In this document: in pieces, positions 10,801 through 20,957 of the stretch
How positions within the stretch are numbered: position 1 is the stretch's first letter
Layout of the letters: the number at the start of each line of letters is the position of its first letter
Origin: Pleurobrachia bachei
Taxonomy: Eukaryota; Ctenophora; Tentaculata; Cydippida; Pleurobrachiidae
Direction: 5' to 3'
DNA: 39,885 nucleotides
Assembly (NCBI GenBank): GCA_000695325.1
Contig: AVPN01000023.1
Span: 90,145-130,029, forward strand
Program-made: the position numbers and the translations under genes
The notes under the pieces: generated by a model
What the model was told of the DNA's origin: nothing
The model's database searches: none
What the model saw: only the letters and a program-made list of their open reading frames with translations

Positions 10801-11643
10801 CTAGCAAAATGACAAACTTTACAAACTTTACAAACTGACAAACTGACAAACTGACAAACTGACAAATTGACAAATTGACAAACTGACACACTAACACACT
10901 AACAAACTGACAAACTGACACAATAACAAACTAACAAACTGACAAACTTTACACAGGCCATGCAGGCTGCGGAAGTAAAACGATCAGATGCCCCAGCCCG
11001 TGAAATAGTTAGGGACGTATTTTCCGCGAAATCATCCATCAAAGCCCGTAATTCTGATGGCACAATTAGACGATCAATGGAGATGCAAGTGCTAAGTGAC
11101 AGACCCCGGTTTATTCGGAGACAGACCATGGGGTTGAATGGCCCTCAAGATCTCCTGCACGGTCTCAGTAAACAGGACGAGAGCATGGTGTTTATCAAAC
11201 GGTTACAGAGTGCCCCAAGCATTATGACTGTCTCTGAGATACCCAGTGAGGATGAGAGAAGTGATAGTAGTACGAGAGTGAACAGTATAGCGAGTCTTCC
11301 TGGATCTAGGAGACATAGTTTAATGAGCACGACGGAGGATCTGAGAAAAGGAAGTTTGAGGAGCCTGACTATAGAGGAGGAGGAATGGAGACACAGTGTG
11401 CTCAGTCCGGGGGAGCTGGCTGGGTTCGGAGCACCTGGATCCAGTAATGGGTTTGGGTCAAGTCCCACTGGGCTTGGATTTGGACTAACTACTGGGCTGC
11501 TCGCTGAGGAAAGGGCTCAATTGTTACGGAACAGCACGCCCACACTGACAGTGACTGACCCTGACGACTTTACACATACAGTTAACTTACCGAGGTGGCA
11601 GAGTGACCACACTGTCTATCCCACCACAGCTCAGACACCATAA
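7890..11643 (+). CDS. Single-pass receptor: three sushi/CCP domains, Ig-like domain, TM helix, long tail (5'-incomplete)
   Basis: Eight exons join in phase: 7890-8025, 8194-8538, 8654-8756, 9140-9246, 9709-9829, 9973-10118, 10286-10438 and 10957-11643 (stop). Exons 1-3 encode three four-cysteine CCP modules: CCP1 spans the first junction (NGAIYR...CHSGYTLS), CCP2 is centred on CIPGYQIQDGG, and CCP3 ends in LTSLCHF. Exons 4-6 carry an Ig-like fold, with the B-strand Cys in TVLLTCRVY, a core Trp in PEITWGV, and the F-strand Cys in HSGEFTCHV. Exon 7 has the membrane helix WSLLIVPVILFVIVHCFY followed by basic YRK. Exon 8 is a 228-residue Ser/Thr- and acid-rich cytoplasmic tail without a recognised domain. 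Sushi plus Ig ectodomains suggest an adhesion or recognition receptor, but the ligand is unknown. The signal peptide is not found. Domain calls are strong; orthology is unassigned. Confidence 0.85.
8034..8090. repeat. Short tandem repeat, ~21-bp unit
   Basis: About three copies of CTCTATCGGACGTGTCTCCAG (variant C/T) lie directly after the donor of the first receptor exon. Confidence 0.8.
8540..8625. mobile_element. MITE family B, copy 1 (left end lost)
   Basis: It shares GGTCCCTGATTGGCTGATAA, CCAGTCA-GTGACCT and GAGTTCTGAT-GGTT with 10172-10261 and, in reverse orientation, with 21398-21496. It begins a few bases after the exon 2 donor of the receptor gene. The left terminal repeat is not recognisable. 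Confidence 0.75.
8908..8978 (+). pseudogene. Broken duplicate of receptor exon 4
   Basis: It is preceded by a CCCCTAG acceptor and encodes VGFGGSVMVNGTSPGEEGVM exactly as the real exon at 9140 does, then diverges to LLG and a TGA stop with no donor in phase. The upstream intron sequence (about 8785-8907) is also duplicated before 9140. This is a ~215-bp tandem duplication in which only the second copy stayed functional. Confidence 0.85.
9345..9700. repeat. Minisatellite, 14-bp unit GATACCTGACGCGT
   Basis: About 25 head-to-tail copies of GATACCTGACGCGT and close variants (ACGAGT, ACGCAT) sit in the intron between receptor exons 4 and 5. The array ends about 10 bases before the acceptor at 9708. 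Because 14 is not a multiple of 3, all three minus-strand frames stay open through it, but none is a plausible gene. Confidence 0.95.
10083..10172. repeat. Tandem duplication of an exon end with its splice donor
   Basis: CATGTTAAACTTGTATCTAA through the donor GTTAGT (10083-10124) is repeated at about 10129-10170 with two changes. Reading through the first donor reaches TAA within five codons, so only the first donor preserves the frame. Confidence 0.85.
10172..10261. mobile_element. MITE family B, copy 2
   Basis: It starts GAAACCGACCGAATCAGG and ends GTTCTGATTGGTTCTT, giving imperfect inverted termini. The interior matches copies at 8540 and 21398. It lies in the intron before the TM exon of the receptor gene. 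Confidence 0.8.
10522..10602. repeat. Fold-back sequence in the last receptor intron
   Basis: TTTGAGTCGCTTGACACTGT pairs with GACAGTTTCAAGCGACTCAA, arms of about 20 bp around a ~38-base centre that contains AATAAA. It could be a small MITE or a structured element. It lies between the two possible tail exons' common donor (10438) and the first tail exon. Confidence 0.75.
10800..10952. repeat. Minisatellite of GACAAACT-type units
   Basis: Repeated ACAAACTG / ACACACTA units run right up to the acceptor ACACAG at 10956. They form a purine-rich, pyrimidine-poor region where a polypyrimidine tract would be expected, so this acceptor may be weak. Confidence 0.9.
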
Positions 11644-11657
11644 TATGTAAGCCTTAC

Positions 11658-11692
11658 AAGAAACTCCCTAAAACCGGTTTAGGGAGTTTCTT
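11658..11692 (+). promoter_or_regulatory. Strong hairpin just after the long-tail stop codon
   Basis: AGAAACTCCCTAAAACC and GGTTTAGGGAGTTTCT form a ~16-bp stem with one bulged A and almost no loop, starting 14 bases after the TAA stop. In the transcript this would be a stable 3'-UTR stem-loop. Its function is not known. Confidence 0.6.
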
Positions 11693-11808
11693 TCTCCTCT
11701 GACCTTTCTCTTCTACCTCTATTATACTGATCTCTAACTCGCGCTTAGCCTCTAGTTTTCTTCCTGTCTGATCTCTCCATCTCTTTTCTCCCTGTCTTTC
11801 CAATCTAG

Positions 11809-12274
11809 GATGAACTCAAAGTTCTAATGTTTTGGGTATGTATCAATCGCTACTACTAGTACTTTTCTAATCATGATCCCTGATCCCTTTGCTACCACCC
11901 CGTCCCCAAATATCTCCCAATATCTATCTTGTGTAATGTAATAGTGGTGTAATAGTGATCTTTCCAGCTGACAGTATAGCCCCTACTTGTGGTAGCATGA
12001 TATTCCCCTGATCTTGTCAATTCTAGCTCACACGCACCAGCTTCAGCTCTTCACATGAGGTAGAGTCGTGTGTGAGATGGAATCCTTCTGATGGATCTAT
12101 CACCCCTGCAGCTATCTTTCTCTCACTTCATATCTCTATCCCCAGGAGGCAGAAAAGCGAAATAAGATCGACGAGCTGAGGGATCTTCACAAAAACCCCG
12201 CATACGAGAAACATGAGGAGAATAACAACAGCAACCGACCCACTAGGCGGGGTGCTATCATAGACATTGTGTGA
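11809..12274 (+). CDS. Alternative short cytoplasmic tail exons of the receptor
   Basis: A clean acceptor (CTATCCCCAG) opens an exon at 12146-12274 encoding 42 residues that start EAEKRNKIDELRDLHKNPAY and end GAIIDIV then TGA. It is phase 0, so it can join directly to the TM exon ending at 10438 (TRDMMQ). An optional 27-base in-phase exon at 11809-11835 (DELKVLMFW, bounded by CTAG and GTATGT) could be included. The short tail carries an NPxY-type motif (NPAY), known in other receptors for endocytic adaptor or PTB binding, and a hydrophobic C-terminus of D-I-V. Alternative last exons are my inference from matching phase and position. The other possibility is a remnant of a separate gene. Confidence 0.55.
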
Positions 12275-12651
12275 TCGTTAGGGGATCCAATCGAAATCTC
12301 AAATCATGAACTGATAATTGATATGAGGGAGCCATTTTTTGTATAAGAAACATGTATCAGACGAATATCTCGACTTGGAAGGAACTGGAAAAAGGAGCGG
12401 TCGAACGTATGGATTTGGCGTACTAGCAGTGACATTATTGAATGTATATCGGGGTTTGGGGAGGAATTGTGTTTTTGTTTATGTTTTTGAAACAAAAAAG
12501 TGTTGTTTAAGGATTTAATGATGTCACATATCAAACCTTCCTGTAAACACTTGTAGACTTGGCCTTTTTCAAATTTGACTCCATAGCCTTATGGGAGGAT
12601 CAGTATAAGCAACCCATAGCTTGATCTGATTCATAGCTATCAGTTTTTACT

Positions 12652-13152
12652 TTCTCTTTTACTTTCCCATTTTATTATCCACCATGCATTTTGCAGCAGC
12701 AGCTTGATCCCAAAATTAAATTGATCCTTTGTCCTGGCTGCAAAGATTTTTCGAATCTCATTGTGAGTGCAGCAGTTTGGGTTTGTGACTCCGTGACTGG
12801 CGACTCAAGTCTAGTAAAAATTAGGTTACTTAAACTTGCATAAACGATCAATTCAATGTCAATTTTGAAATCACTTCGTACGTCTGGATAGTATTCACCA
12901 TATATCAGGAGCTCTCCAGTCTCCACAGTTCACTTCTTCAGCCACTGTCCTTCTCTCTCAGTCCCTCTCTCTCCCTCTCAGTCTGCTACAGTCTAGATAC
13001 CTCTAAAATACGGAGGGTACTTACTGCAGCCTACGTCACACACATATTGTCCCTCCACCTCTCACACAATCCCTAGCCCTCCACTGTGTAACACTGAGCT
13101 GCTGCACCTATAACATGTGATTGATATGCTTTGTTACTGTGCTAGTTAATCA
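12652..13152. repeat. ~0.5-kb dispersed repeat, copy 1
   Basis: It starts TTCTCTTTTACTTTCCCATT and ends GTGCTAGTTAATCA. It is near-identical to 14092-14631 for about 390 bases, then differs by indels near the 3' end. Both copies contain the same 83-codon minus-strand frame, which follows from nucleotide identity and matches nothing I recognise. No terminal repeats were seen. Confidence 0.85.
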
Positions 13153-13529
13153 AAAATCTCTCTCTCTCTCTTATCTAACAGCATCTCTCTCTACCAAAAC
13201 ATGGTTCTTACATATAGTACACTCGGAGTGAAGAGAATTCTAATTCTGTCTACCCGTGATTTCAGACTCTTGGTGCAGTAACCAAGTGATAAGATGTCAC
13301 GTGTGTAATAGTATTCAGAGAGTTAGCGAGAGAGCTGCCCCTAATTGACGCAGGTCTCAAAATATTAGATACACTCTCTTGCACTCCCACTTTGCCTTTA
13401 CTTTACTTGTCTAGCTAACCTGTGTTTAACACGCCCCGCCCGAGAAACACTAATGTAAAGAGTTATAAAATAACAAGCCTTTACTGGCTCAAATCCCAGT
13501 AAAAAGTGGTGCTGTCCGATACTGTTTGT

Positions 13530-13746
13530 TAGGGTAGCCCATGGCTATTTGAAATGGCGGCTAATTTGAAGCACCCCCTCTACAGGCCAGCGGGTGCACC
13601 AGATTTGGATTTTTAGACATCATCGGGCTAGTCAGAACTCATGCCAAGCCCACTGATGTCTAAGAATCCAAATCTGGTGCACCCGCTGGCCTGTAGAGGG
13701 GGTGTTTCAAATTAGCCGCCATTTCGAATAGCCAGTGGCTACCCTA
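13530..13746. mobile_element. 217-bp fold-back element flanked by TA
   Basis: TAGGGTAGCC at the left matches GGCTACCCTA at the right. Arms of about 95 bp (for example AGGCCAGCGGGTGCACCAGA and its complement) surround a ~30-base centre. The TA at both ends fits a Tc1/mariner-type target. It has no coding capacity. Confidence 0.85.
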
Positions 13747-13772
13747 CTGAAAGAGTTTTCTGAATTTTTCAG

Positions 13773-13852
13773 GAGAATTCCTCTATCTGGGATGCTATCT
13801 ACTTCGGGTTTATTACAGTTAGCACGATCGGGTTCGGCGATACATATCTCAG
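13773..13852 (+). pseudogene. Orphan exon of a two-pore-domain (K2P) potassium channel, pore 2
   Basis: An 80-bp segment bounded by a TTTTTCAG acceptor and a GTAATA donor encodes about 26 residues including WDAIYFGFITVSTIGFGD. The TIGFGD selectivity-filter signature with the preceding aromatic helix is characteristic of the second pore loop of K2P (TWIK/TASK/TREK-type) channels, where the filter reads GFGD rather than GYGD. I found no first pore loop or membrane helices within the window on either side. It is boxed in by a fold-back element 27 bp upstream and repeat copies on both sides. It may be an exon fragment carried by duplication, or one exon of a gene with very long introns. Confidence 0.65.
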
Positions 13853-14091
13853 GTAATATTTCTCATGACCCAGGAGAGATATCCCTATGTAGGGAGTGTC
13901 TCTACTATCTGACATCCCCCCGCCCCATACTATTTAAGTTTGTATAATTTTACAAGGTGTATGTTAATTTGTTTAGTAGTCTCGTGATCATTTGAACAAT
14001 ACAAAGTACCTACTTGCAGTTTTATTTATTCAATTAATCATAATTGAATATCCTAAGATCAAAATATATATTGCCACATATGTTCTCGTTT

Positions 14092-14631
14092 AATTCTCTT
14101 TTACTTTCCCATTTTATTATCCACCATGCATTTTGCAGCAGCAGCTTGATCCCAAAATTAAATTGATCCTTTGTCCTGGCTGCAAAGATTTTTCGAATCT
14201 CATTGTGAGTGCAGCAGTTTGGGTTTGTGACTCCGTGACTGGCGACTCAAGTCTAGTAAAAATTAGGTTACTTAAACTTGCATAAACGATCAATTCAATG
14301 TCAATTTTGAAATCACTTCGTACGTCTGGATAGTATTCACCATATATCAGGAGCTCTCCAGTCTCCACAGTTCACTTCTTCAGCCACTGTCCTTCTCTCT
14401 CAGTCCCTCTCTCTCCCTCTCAGTCTGCTACAGTCTAGATACCTCTAAAATACGGAGGGTACTTACTGCAGCCTACGTCACACACATATTGTCCCTCCAC
14501 CTCTCACACAGTCCAGCTCCCTCCACTACTATTATAGGTGAGCTGCACCCACAACTGTGTAACACACTGTATTGCTGAGCTGCACCTATAACATGTGATT
14601 GATATGCTTTGTTACTGTGCTAGTTAATCAG
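14092..14631. repeat. ~0.5-kb dispersed repeat, copy 2
   Basis: This is the second copy of 12652-13152, offset by 1442 bases, with an insertion near 14525-14570. The start (TTCTCTTTTACTTTCC) and end (TGCTAGTTAATCA) match copy 1. Confidence 0.85.
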
Positions 14632-15859
14632 CCCCACCCTAATCACAGGGTTTTTAATAAAAGCAGCAACTGCAGTACTGATACAGATCATCACTATGCA
14701 GATCGTGCTCCCCATCTGCAGGCCAGCTTCATCTGCTGCTGCAGTTGGCACCATGGAATTACAGCAGTAATACCCCAAAAGTGGGCAAAGTAATATGTGG
14801 GCAAACTTTGCCCGGCAAAGTAATATGTTTTGTAAGCTTCTTTCCCTTCGATTAGTGCTAGTAATCACAGTGAATTAGTAGTGTTCTAGACCACTGCGTT
14901 CCTATCGACCCCCAACTGAGGGGATTTAGATTTCAGAAGGAGCGTCTGTAGAACAAGCAGCAAATTGCTTGATTAGATCACCTTGTGAGATAGACTAATA
15001 ATGCTTATGTCATCTTTATATTTCCAAATTCCTTGCCTGTTATAATACTGGCTCTTCAGGAACTAAAATAATAGCTATCATTGAGCTCAAAATTAATATA
15101 ATGCAATTCTTGCATATCTGTGCTGTTTGCCATATAATATCTTTGCCAATGAATTTGTTTGTACGTGCTCTCTTAAATGTTGCATTGTAATTCGTTTCAC
15201 TTTCGAACAAACAAACAAACAAAAAACAAGTTGTTTGTAACACACTTTGTTAGTTAGAGAAGAGCATGAGTGGTAATTTGTTAAGCAAAGGGTGGGACAC
15301 AATTGTAGAGTGGTGGATGCCATTTGGTTATTTTATCATGGGGACATGCATGGTGTCGCCACAAACAGCTCGCATCCATTTGATCCATAACCAGACTTGT
15401 CAAGCGTGAACCTAGACTGTTAGAGCATTGGAGGTTCAGCGTTTTACGTAGTGGCACAAGCTGTGTTTTTTGGCCATACCTGCATCTTCCCACCCCCTTC
15501 ACCCCACCACTCCACCCCGCCCCACCCCAACCCCACAAAGCTGTATATAATTACTGTCCTGGATCTCCGCCACGTCATGAGAGTTGAAGTTACATTATAT
15601 TCATTTGTTGGTGGTATTAATAGCGTTGGATATAGCATCACTGCATCAACTTTCTATTAGGGGAGCGACTCTTGGTGTGTGAGTGATGGATTAGGTATAA
15701 TGCACACAAACTATATTCTCTCTCTCTCTCTCTCTCTCTNNNNNNNNNNNNNNNNNNNNNNNNNNNNNNNNNNNNNNNNNNNNNNNNNNNNNNNNNNNNN
15801 NNNNNNNNNNNNNNNNNNNNNNNNNNNNNNNNNNNNNNNNNNNNNNNNNNNNNNNNNNN

Positions 15860-15906
<47 letters not shown>

Positions 15907-16552
15907 GTCCGTCCTATTGTTTGCCTGATATAGCATTTGCTTCTCCCGCTGCGACAACTCCTCTCTGTCATTCATTCTCCTCTCACTCTTGGTCAAGCAC
16001 TTCTGCTCTTTGTTTCTATACACGACTGCAATTGACTTAGAATGAGAGACCTTCTGGATCATGCTTTGGATAATATGCAATTTTAGTGCCTACTTTCACT
16101 TTCACAAGCAATTTTCCCTCCTTGATTTTTGTATTCTTCTTGGAGTTTGAGTTCAGAGTTTTGGCAGTATTTTAATATGTAATGGTGCCTTTTTTGATTG
16201 AACAAGAAATTTGTGATTGAGGTGTTTCAGAACTAGAACAAGAATAACTGCATTATGTTTCATAATGCTATGTTTCCCCGCCAACCTATCTAATGTGAAG
16301 GTGGGACAGACGTCAGACATTTCTGATTCTTTAGGAACCACTCAAACCGTAAAAAACAAATGTGTTCCAGTACTCAGTAGTACTAAATTGTGTGCTGCAT
16401 TGCGCGGCTCACATTTCCTGAAAACGTGCCATTGAAATATTTGATGAAGGAGCAACACCGTTGTCCTCGCAACTGAAAGTGTTACAGCCAATTTTGTGAC
16501 CGTTACGCGTCACTAATATGTAAACTTGTCGAATTCTAAACCCCTATGCCTT
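14632..16552. other. Gene-free region with assembly gap
   Basis: I see no supported gene. A CT microsatellite at about 15718-15904 contains 120 undetermined bases (15740-15859). The long minus-strand frame at 15691-16080 runs through this repeat and the gap and is not credible as a whole. Confidence 0.6.
15718..15904. repeat. CT microsatellite with a 120-base N gap
   Basis: Pure CT flanks the N run on both sides (15718-15739 and 15860-15904), so the gap is probably just unresolved microsatellite length. Confidence 0.95.
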
Positions 16553-16554
16553 TT

Positions 16555-17410
16555 TACAAAAGGCATCCGGGTGAATGCCTTCGGCATTCACCCGGGCGGG
16601 GGAAAAATGTTTGCCCTGACTGACAAAATGATCTCTACTCTGTAGGGTTTAACCAGTGGTTACAGCTGATCAACTAGTCCACTACTAGCAAACTCTGTGC
16701 TAGTAGTAACTGCTAGATTGTTATAGCAGCTTGTTATAGCTCTCTCCCTCTCGAATGTCGTTATGCCTAACCTTGGCAAACTTTGTCCTCTCTACCACCC
16801 CAACATCAGGTAAGATATGCAATGAATTTAGAATAACTATGCAATATTTAGAATAGCTATTCAGGGTACTACAGCTAAGTTTTTGGTCAGTGAAACGCGT
16901 TCAATGAGTTATACTCATTCCACTGGTATACCAGCAGTTGTGGAAATGAGTATATATCACACATACAATTCACATGATGGCAGTATTCATAGCTTTCTCT
17001 TTTGCATCTCAATTGAATAATGATTAATGAACAAAACCAACATACAATGTTGATGAGCAGCTGTAGATCAAAGCAGTCTCCTCTCTTATCATAGTGCAGT
17101 AGCATTGCAGGATATTATGATTTGCAGTTGGGGATGCAGATCAAGGTGTGAAAAATACATTTCCTACTTCTGGCCTTTGTTGAATTCAGCCTGAACTCTT
17201 TTTCATTACCACGTGGCCATTACAGACTGCATGCATACAGCCAGCTGTATTGATTGCATTCTTTTACACCTCACATTTTATGAGTCTTCTCTTACATCTT
17301 GCCAGTCGTGGCACAGTGGTAATTTTGAGGGGGGTAGGGTGACATAGGGTAGATCAACACATGTTGGGATCACATGGGATAGTTCCTAGGGTAAAACGAT
17401 GCAAAAAATA
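16555..17410. repeat. 0.86-kb duplicated segment, copy 1
   Basis: From TACAAAAGGCATCCGGGTGA to GTAAAACGATGCAAAAAATA the sequence is repeated at 17831-18690 with very few differences: a 4-base GATT insertion near 18163 and one T/A change near 18303. It opens with a perfect hairpin, CCGGGTGAATGCC-TTC-GGCATTCACCCGG (16567-16595). No terminal inverted repeats or coding capacity were found. Confidence 0.9.
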
Positions 17411-17830
17411 CGTTTCCACACAATTTCAAAGCTCTAGGTTGAAAGGTTACGGAGATATCGGCGAATCATTATAATGCTAGAAAATTTTTTTCTTTAAAGC
17501 ATAATTTTAGGTAGTCACCCCGGACTATTTTTTGACGAGAAATCGATTGCTGATAAAATTAAGTCGATTTACCTAAAGGAAAAGGGTCAAAACGCGTTTT
17601 TTCGTCTTTTTTAGTCGTTATTTTGCAATAAAGTGATCAAGATGATGAGATAGAAAAAAGAAAACATTTTAAAATGAAATTTTGCACATTTTTTGGCTAG
17701 ATTTGAAAATTTCATGAATATTGAATAAAAATTGTTGATTTCATTTATAATTGGAACCACATGGTTTTGAAGAAAACAACTTTTGTTTTCAAAATTTGAA
17801 ATTCAAAAAATTTTCACATGTAACCCGTTT

Positions 17831-18690
17831 TACAAAAGGCATCCGGGTGAATGCCTTCGGCATTCACCCGGGCGGGGGAAAAATGTTTGCCCTGACTGAC
17901 AAAATGATCTCTACTCTGTAGGGTTTAACCAGTGGTTACAGCTGATCAACTAGTCCACTACTAGCAAACTCTGTGCTAGTAGTAACTGCTAGATTGTTAT
18001 AGCAGCTTGTTATAGCTCTCTCCCTCTCGAATGTCGTTATGCCTAACCTTGGCAAACTTTGTCCTCTCTACCACCCCAACATCAGGTAAGATATGCAATG
18101 AATTTAGAATAACTATGCAATATTTAGAATAGCTATTCAGGGTACTACAGCTAAGTTTTTGATTGGTCAGTGAAACGCGTTCAATGAGTTATACTCATTC
18201 CACTGGTATACCAGCAGTTGTGGAAATGAGTATATATCACACATACAATTCACATGATGGCAGTATTCATAGCTTTCTCTTTTGCATCTCAATTGAATAA
18301 TGAATAATGAACAAAACCAACATACAATGTTGATGAGCAGCTGTAGATCAAAGCAGTCTCCTCTCTTATCATAGTGCAGTAGCATTGCAGGATATTATGA
18401 TTTGCAGTTGGGGATGCAGATCAAGGTGTGAAAAATACATTTCCTACTTCTGGCCTTTGTTGAATTCAGCCTGAACTCTTTTTCATTACCACGTGGCCAT
18501 TACAGACTGCATGCATACAGCCAGCTGTATTGATTGCATTCTTTTACACCTCACATTTTATGAGTCTTCTCTTACATCTTGCCAGTCGTGGCACAGTGGT
18601 AATTTTGAGGGGGGTAGGGTGACATAGGGTAGATCAACACATGTTGGGATCACATGGGATAGTTCCTAGGGTAAAACGATGCAAAAAATA
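17831..18690. repeat. 0.86-kb duplicated segment, copy 2
   Basis: This copy is almost identical to 16555-17410, separated from it by ~420 bases of AT-rich unique sequence. It ends exactly at a (CTAT/CTTT)n microsatellite (18691-18740). The near identity means a very recent duplication or an assembly duplication. Confidence 0.9.
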
Positions 18691-18949
18691 TTCTATCTTT
18701 CTATCTTTCTATCTCTCTATCTTTCTATCTTTCTATCTCTGTTTGAATGTGAGCCGTGAGGTTTGATTGTTGTTTGTTGATTTAACAGTCCTGTGTGGTA
18801 TTGCATAACAACCTGCATCAGCCGATTCTACTTGCTTCTAGCCGGACCATCATTATACCCCCTATCATATCTAGTAATTTAGTTCCCGTTTGATCCAGGA
18901 TCAGCTTGCCTTTGTTGTAGGAGCTGTCCTCTTTTACTTCTATGTGGTT

Positions 18950-20905
18950 ATGGCACCATATCTGATACAAGGTTTCTGCAACTATATTATATATAATAGT
19001 AAACCACTCTTCTAATATGCATTATGTTCGTCACTGGTCTCTGATCACCTAGGATCTACCGAGCTATGTATACCTCCCATCATATGGTCACTGAACGACT
19101 GATTTCTAACCACCACTCTCTCTCCTTCAGGTCTCGGACTAGTTGTCCTTTCCGTTACAGTTGCGTTGGGGTGTGTTCTAGGGGCGATCCTAAGAGTGGT
19201 AGTACCCGTCTATTTAATGTCCCGGAAACTGTCGCATTTACCCGGACCACCACGTTTCAAGTAGGTGTTACAGATAGACAGCACACAGCTCATTACTCTG
19301 TGCTGTCTATCTCAAATTAACTTCACTTTCATGATTACTAGTCATTGATTAGAATTTTAGCCAGACTCAGAGACGTATTTGTTTATTATATATATAGTGT
19401 CTATGTTTGTTTTGTCAGCTCTAAACCTAGACAACTCCTTTCATTACTCCCGGTGATCCAACCCCCTCTACTAAACTCATATTTCAGTTGGTTGTCGGGA
19501 CAGGGCCAGTACTTCCAGAAAGTTGTCCGGCGGTCAGGCACCTACTCCACCATGTTTGACGTATGGCTAGAGTGGTCCAAGACGTATGGACCGATCTTTG
19601 CCTACCGACACTTCCACCGACACCTCGTGCCAGTTATTTGTGGTGCAGACTCGATAAAGAGAGTTCTTCATAATGTTAATAACACCAGATTTGTGTTCAA
19701 GGATAGTCTGAAGTTTTATAATGGAACAAGGTAAGAGAATGCAGTCCAGATCAGAACCATTTTAGGACTCAAGGATGCTACATTATCAGGATTTGAAATC
19801 ATTGGGGACTATTATTATAGGGCAGATAGGGGCTGCTAGGGATGGGGGTTAGGAGGGGATGGTTTGAGGAGGGGGTTGGGAGCTGGTTTGATGTATTATT
19901 GTAGTTCACATTCCTCCAGCACCATGTTTACAGACACACTATGCTGTAACAAGGTTCCCTACCTCTAACTGCACTGTGATACCACAATTACAGTGCCATC
20001 TCACAGCTCCATCACAATCACAATATATGACGTGGGAGTTGCGGGGGAGTAAAATTGGAACATTTCACAATATCTTACAGTACCACTGCCAGATCCAGAC
20101 ACAGTACACAACACTTCACAGATGGTATATCAAAACTCCTAGGCTAGTACAGTAACTGCAACTGACACCCTGTAGGTGTCAGGGTGTCCCAGTACTGTCT
20201 TTGCGGGACACCCTGTATGCAAAATATACAAAACGGGATGCTCCTGTCTCCGTATAATGAGTATACAATTGACAGAGAATAAAGATCGGTCGATTGTTTA
20301 TTAGCCGCATAACAATGAATAAAGTTTGTTTTCCTCCTTCCGGCTGTACGAATGAACAAGACGTAGATTTTATTGCAGAAGAAGTAGTACGCTATACATT
20401 TCAGTGCACTGCACCATTGACACGTCATGTCTTCCTCAGAATGTTAGGATACAATGGGATGCTGCTTTCTCCCTATAATGATGCTTGGAGAATAAAGAAG
20501 AGCATCCTGAAACAGTTTATTAATCACAGGTACGTAAAACTCTCAGTGTGAACTCTCAGCGGTGTGAACTACACAGGTACGTAGTCATAGCGATGGCAGG
20601 AATAGTAGTTTTTTGCACATGTGTGTGTCATTCCGGGGAATTCCGTGCCAAATCTCTTGTTCACACGTCTAGGCCTGCTGTTGACCTGCTGCAGGATCAC
20701 ACAATGACTATACCACTTGATACACATCTGTCAGGCCAATGTTCTGACAGATACACACTGTCTTTTGTCTGCTACCAAGCTCTATTTGATTAGTCTTTAG
20801 TTTAGAGTTTGGTGGGAGAGAGAGGTTATATCAGGACGTACTTAACCAATTGTTCATAACTTGTGTAGAAAGAGTTGAACAATGTCTGGGATCAAGTCTG
20901 AGAGA

Positions 20906-20957
<52 letters not shown>

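Noticed and set aside
12675-12926. 83-codon minus-strand frame, present again at 14117-14368
   Set aside because: The perfect protein identity only reflects near-identical duplicated DNA; there is no silent-versus-replacement evidence, no homology and no exon signals.
14599-14868. Membrane-like peptides on both strands that could be more K2P exons
   Set aside because: The required phase (2) leads to a non-hydrophobic frame, and the hydrophobic frames do not join the pore exon; there is no channel signature.
15691-16080. 129-codon minus-strand frame
   Set aside because: It runs through a GA/CT microsatellite and 120 N bases; the remaining part has no recognised content or splice support.
16555-16600. 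Helitron 3' end (terminal hairpin)
   Set aside because: The hairpin is there, but no CTRR tetranucleotide follows at the right distance in either orientation.
16763-16813. Possible first coding exon starting at an ATG and ending in CATCAG/GTAAGA, also at 18039-18089
   Set aside because: In neither frame does it join the P450 exons in a sensible phase, and the P450 has a better start at 18950.
16887-17105. 72-codon minus-strand frame repeated at 18167-18385
   Set aside because: It lies in the 0.86-kb duplication; identity is at DNA level, and the content (Cys/Tyr-rich, low complexity) is not recognised.
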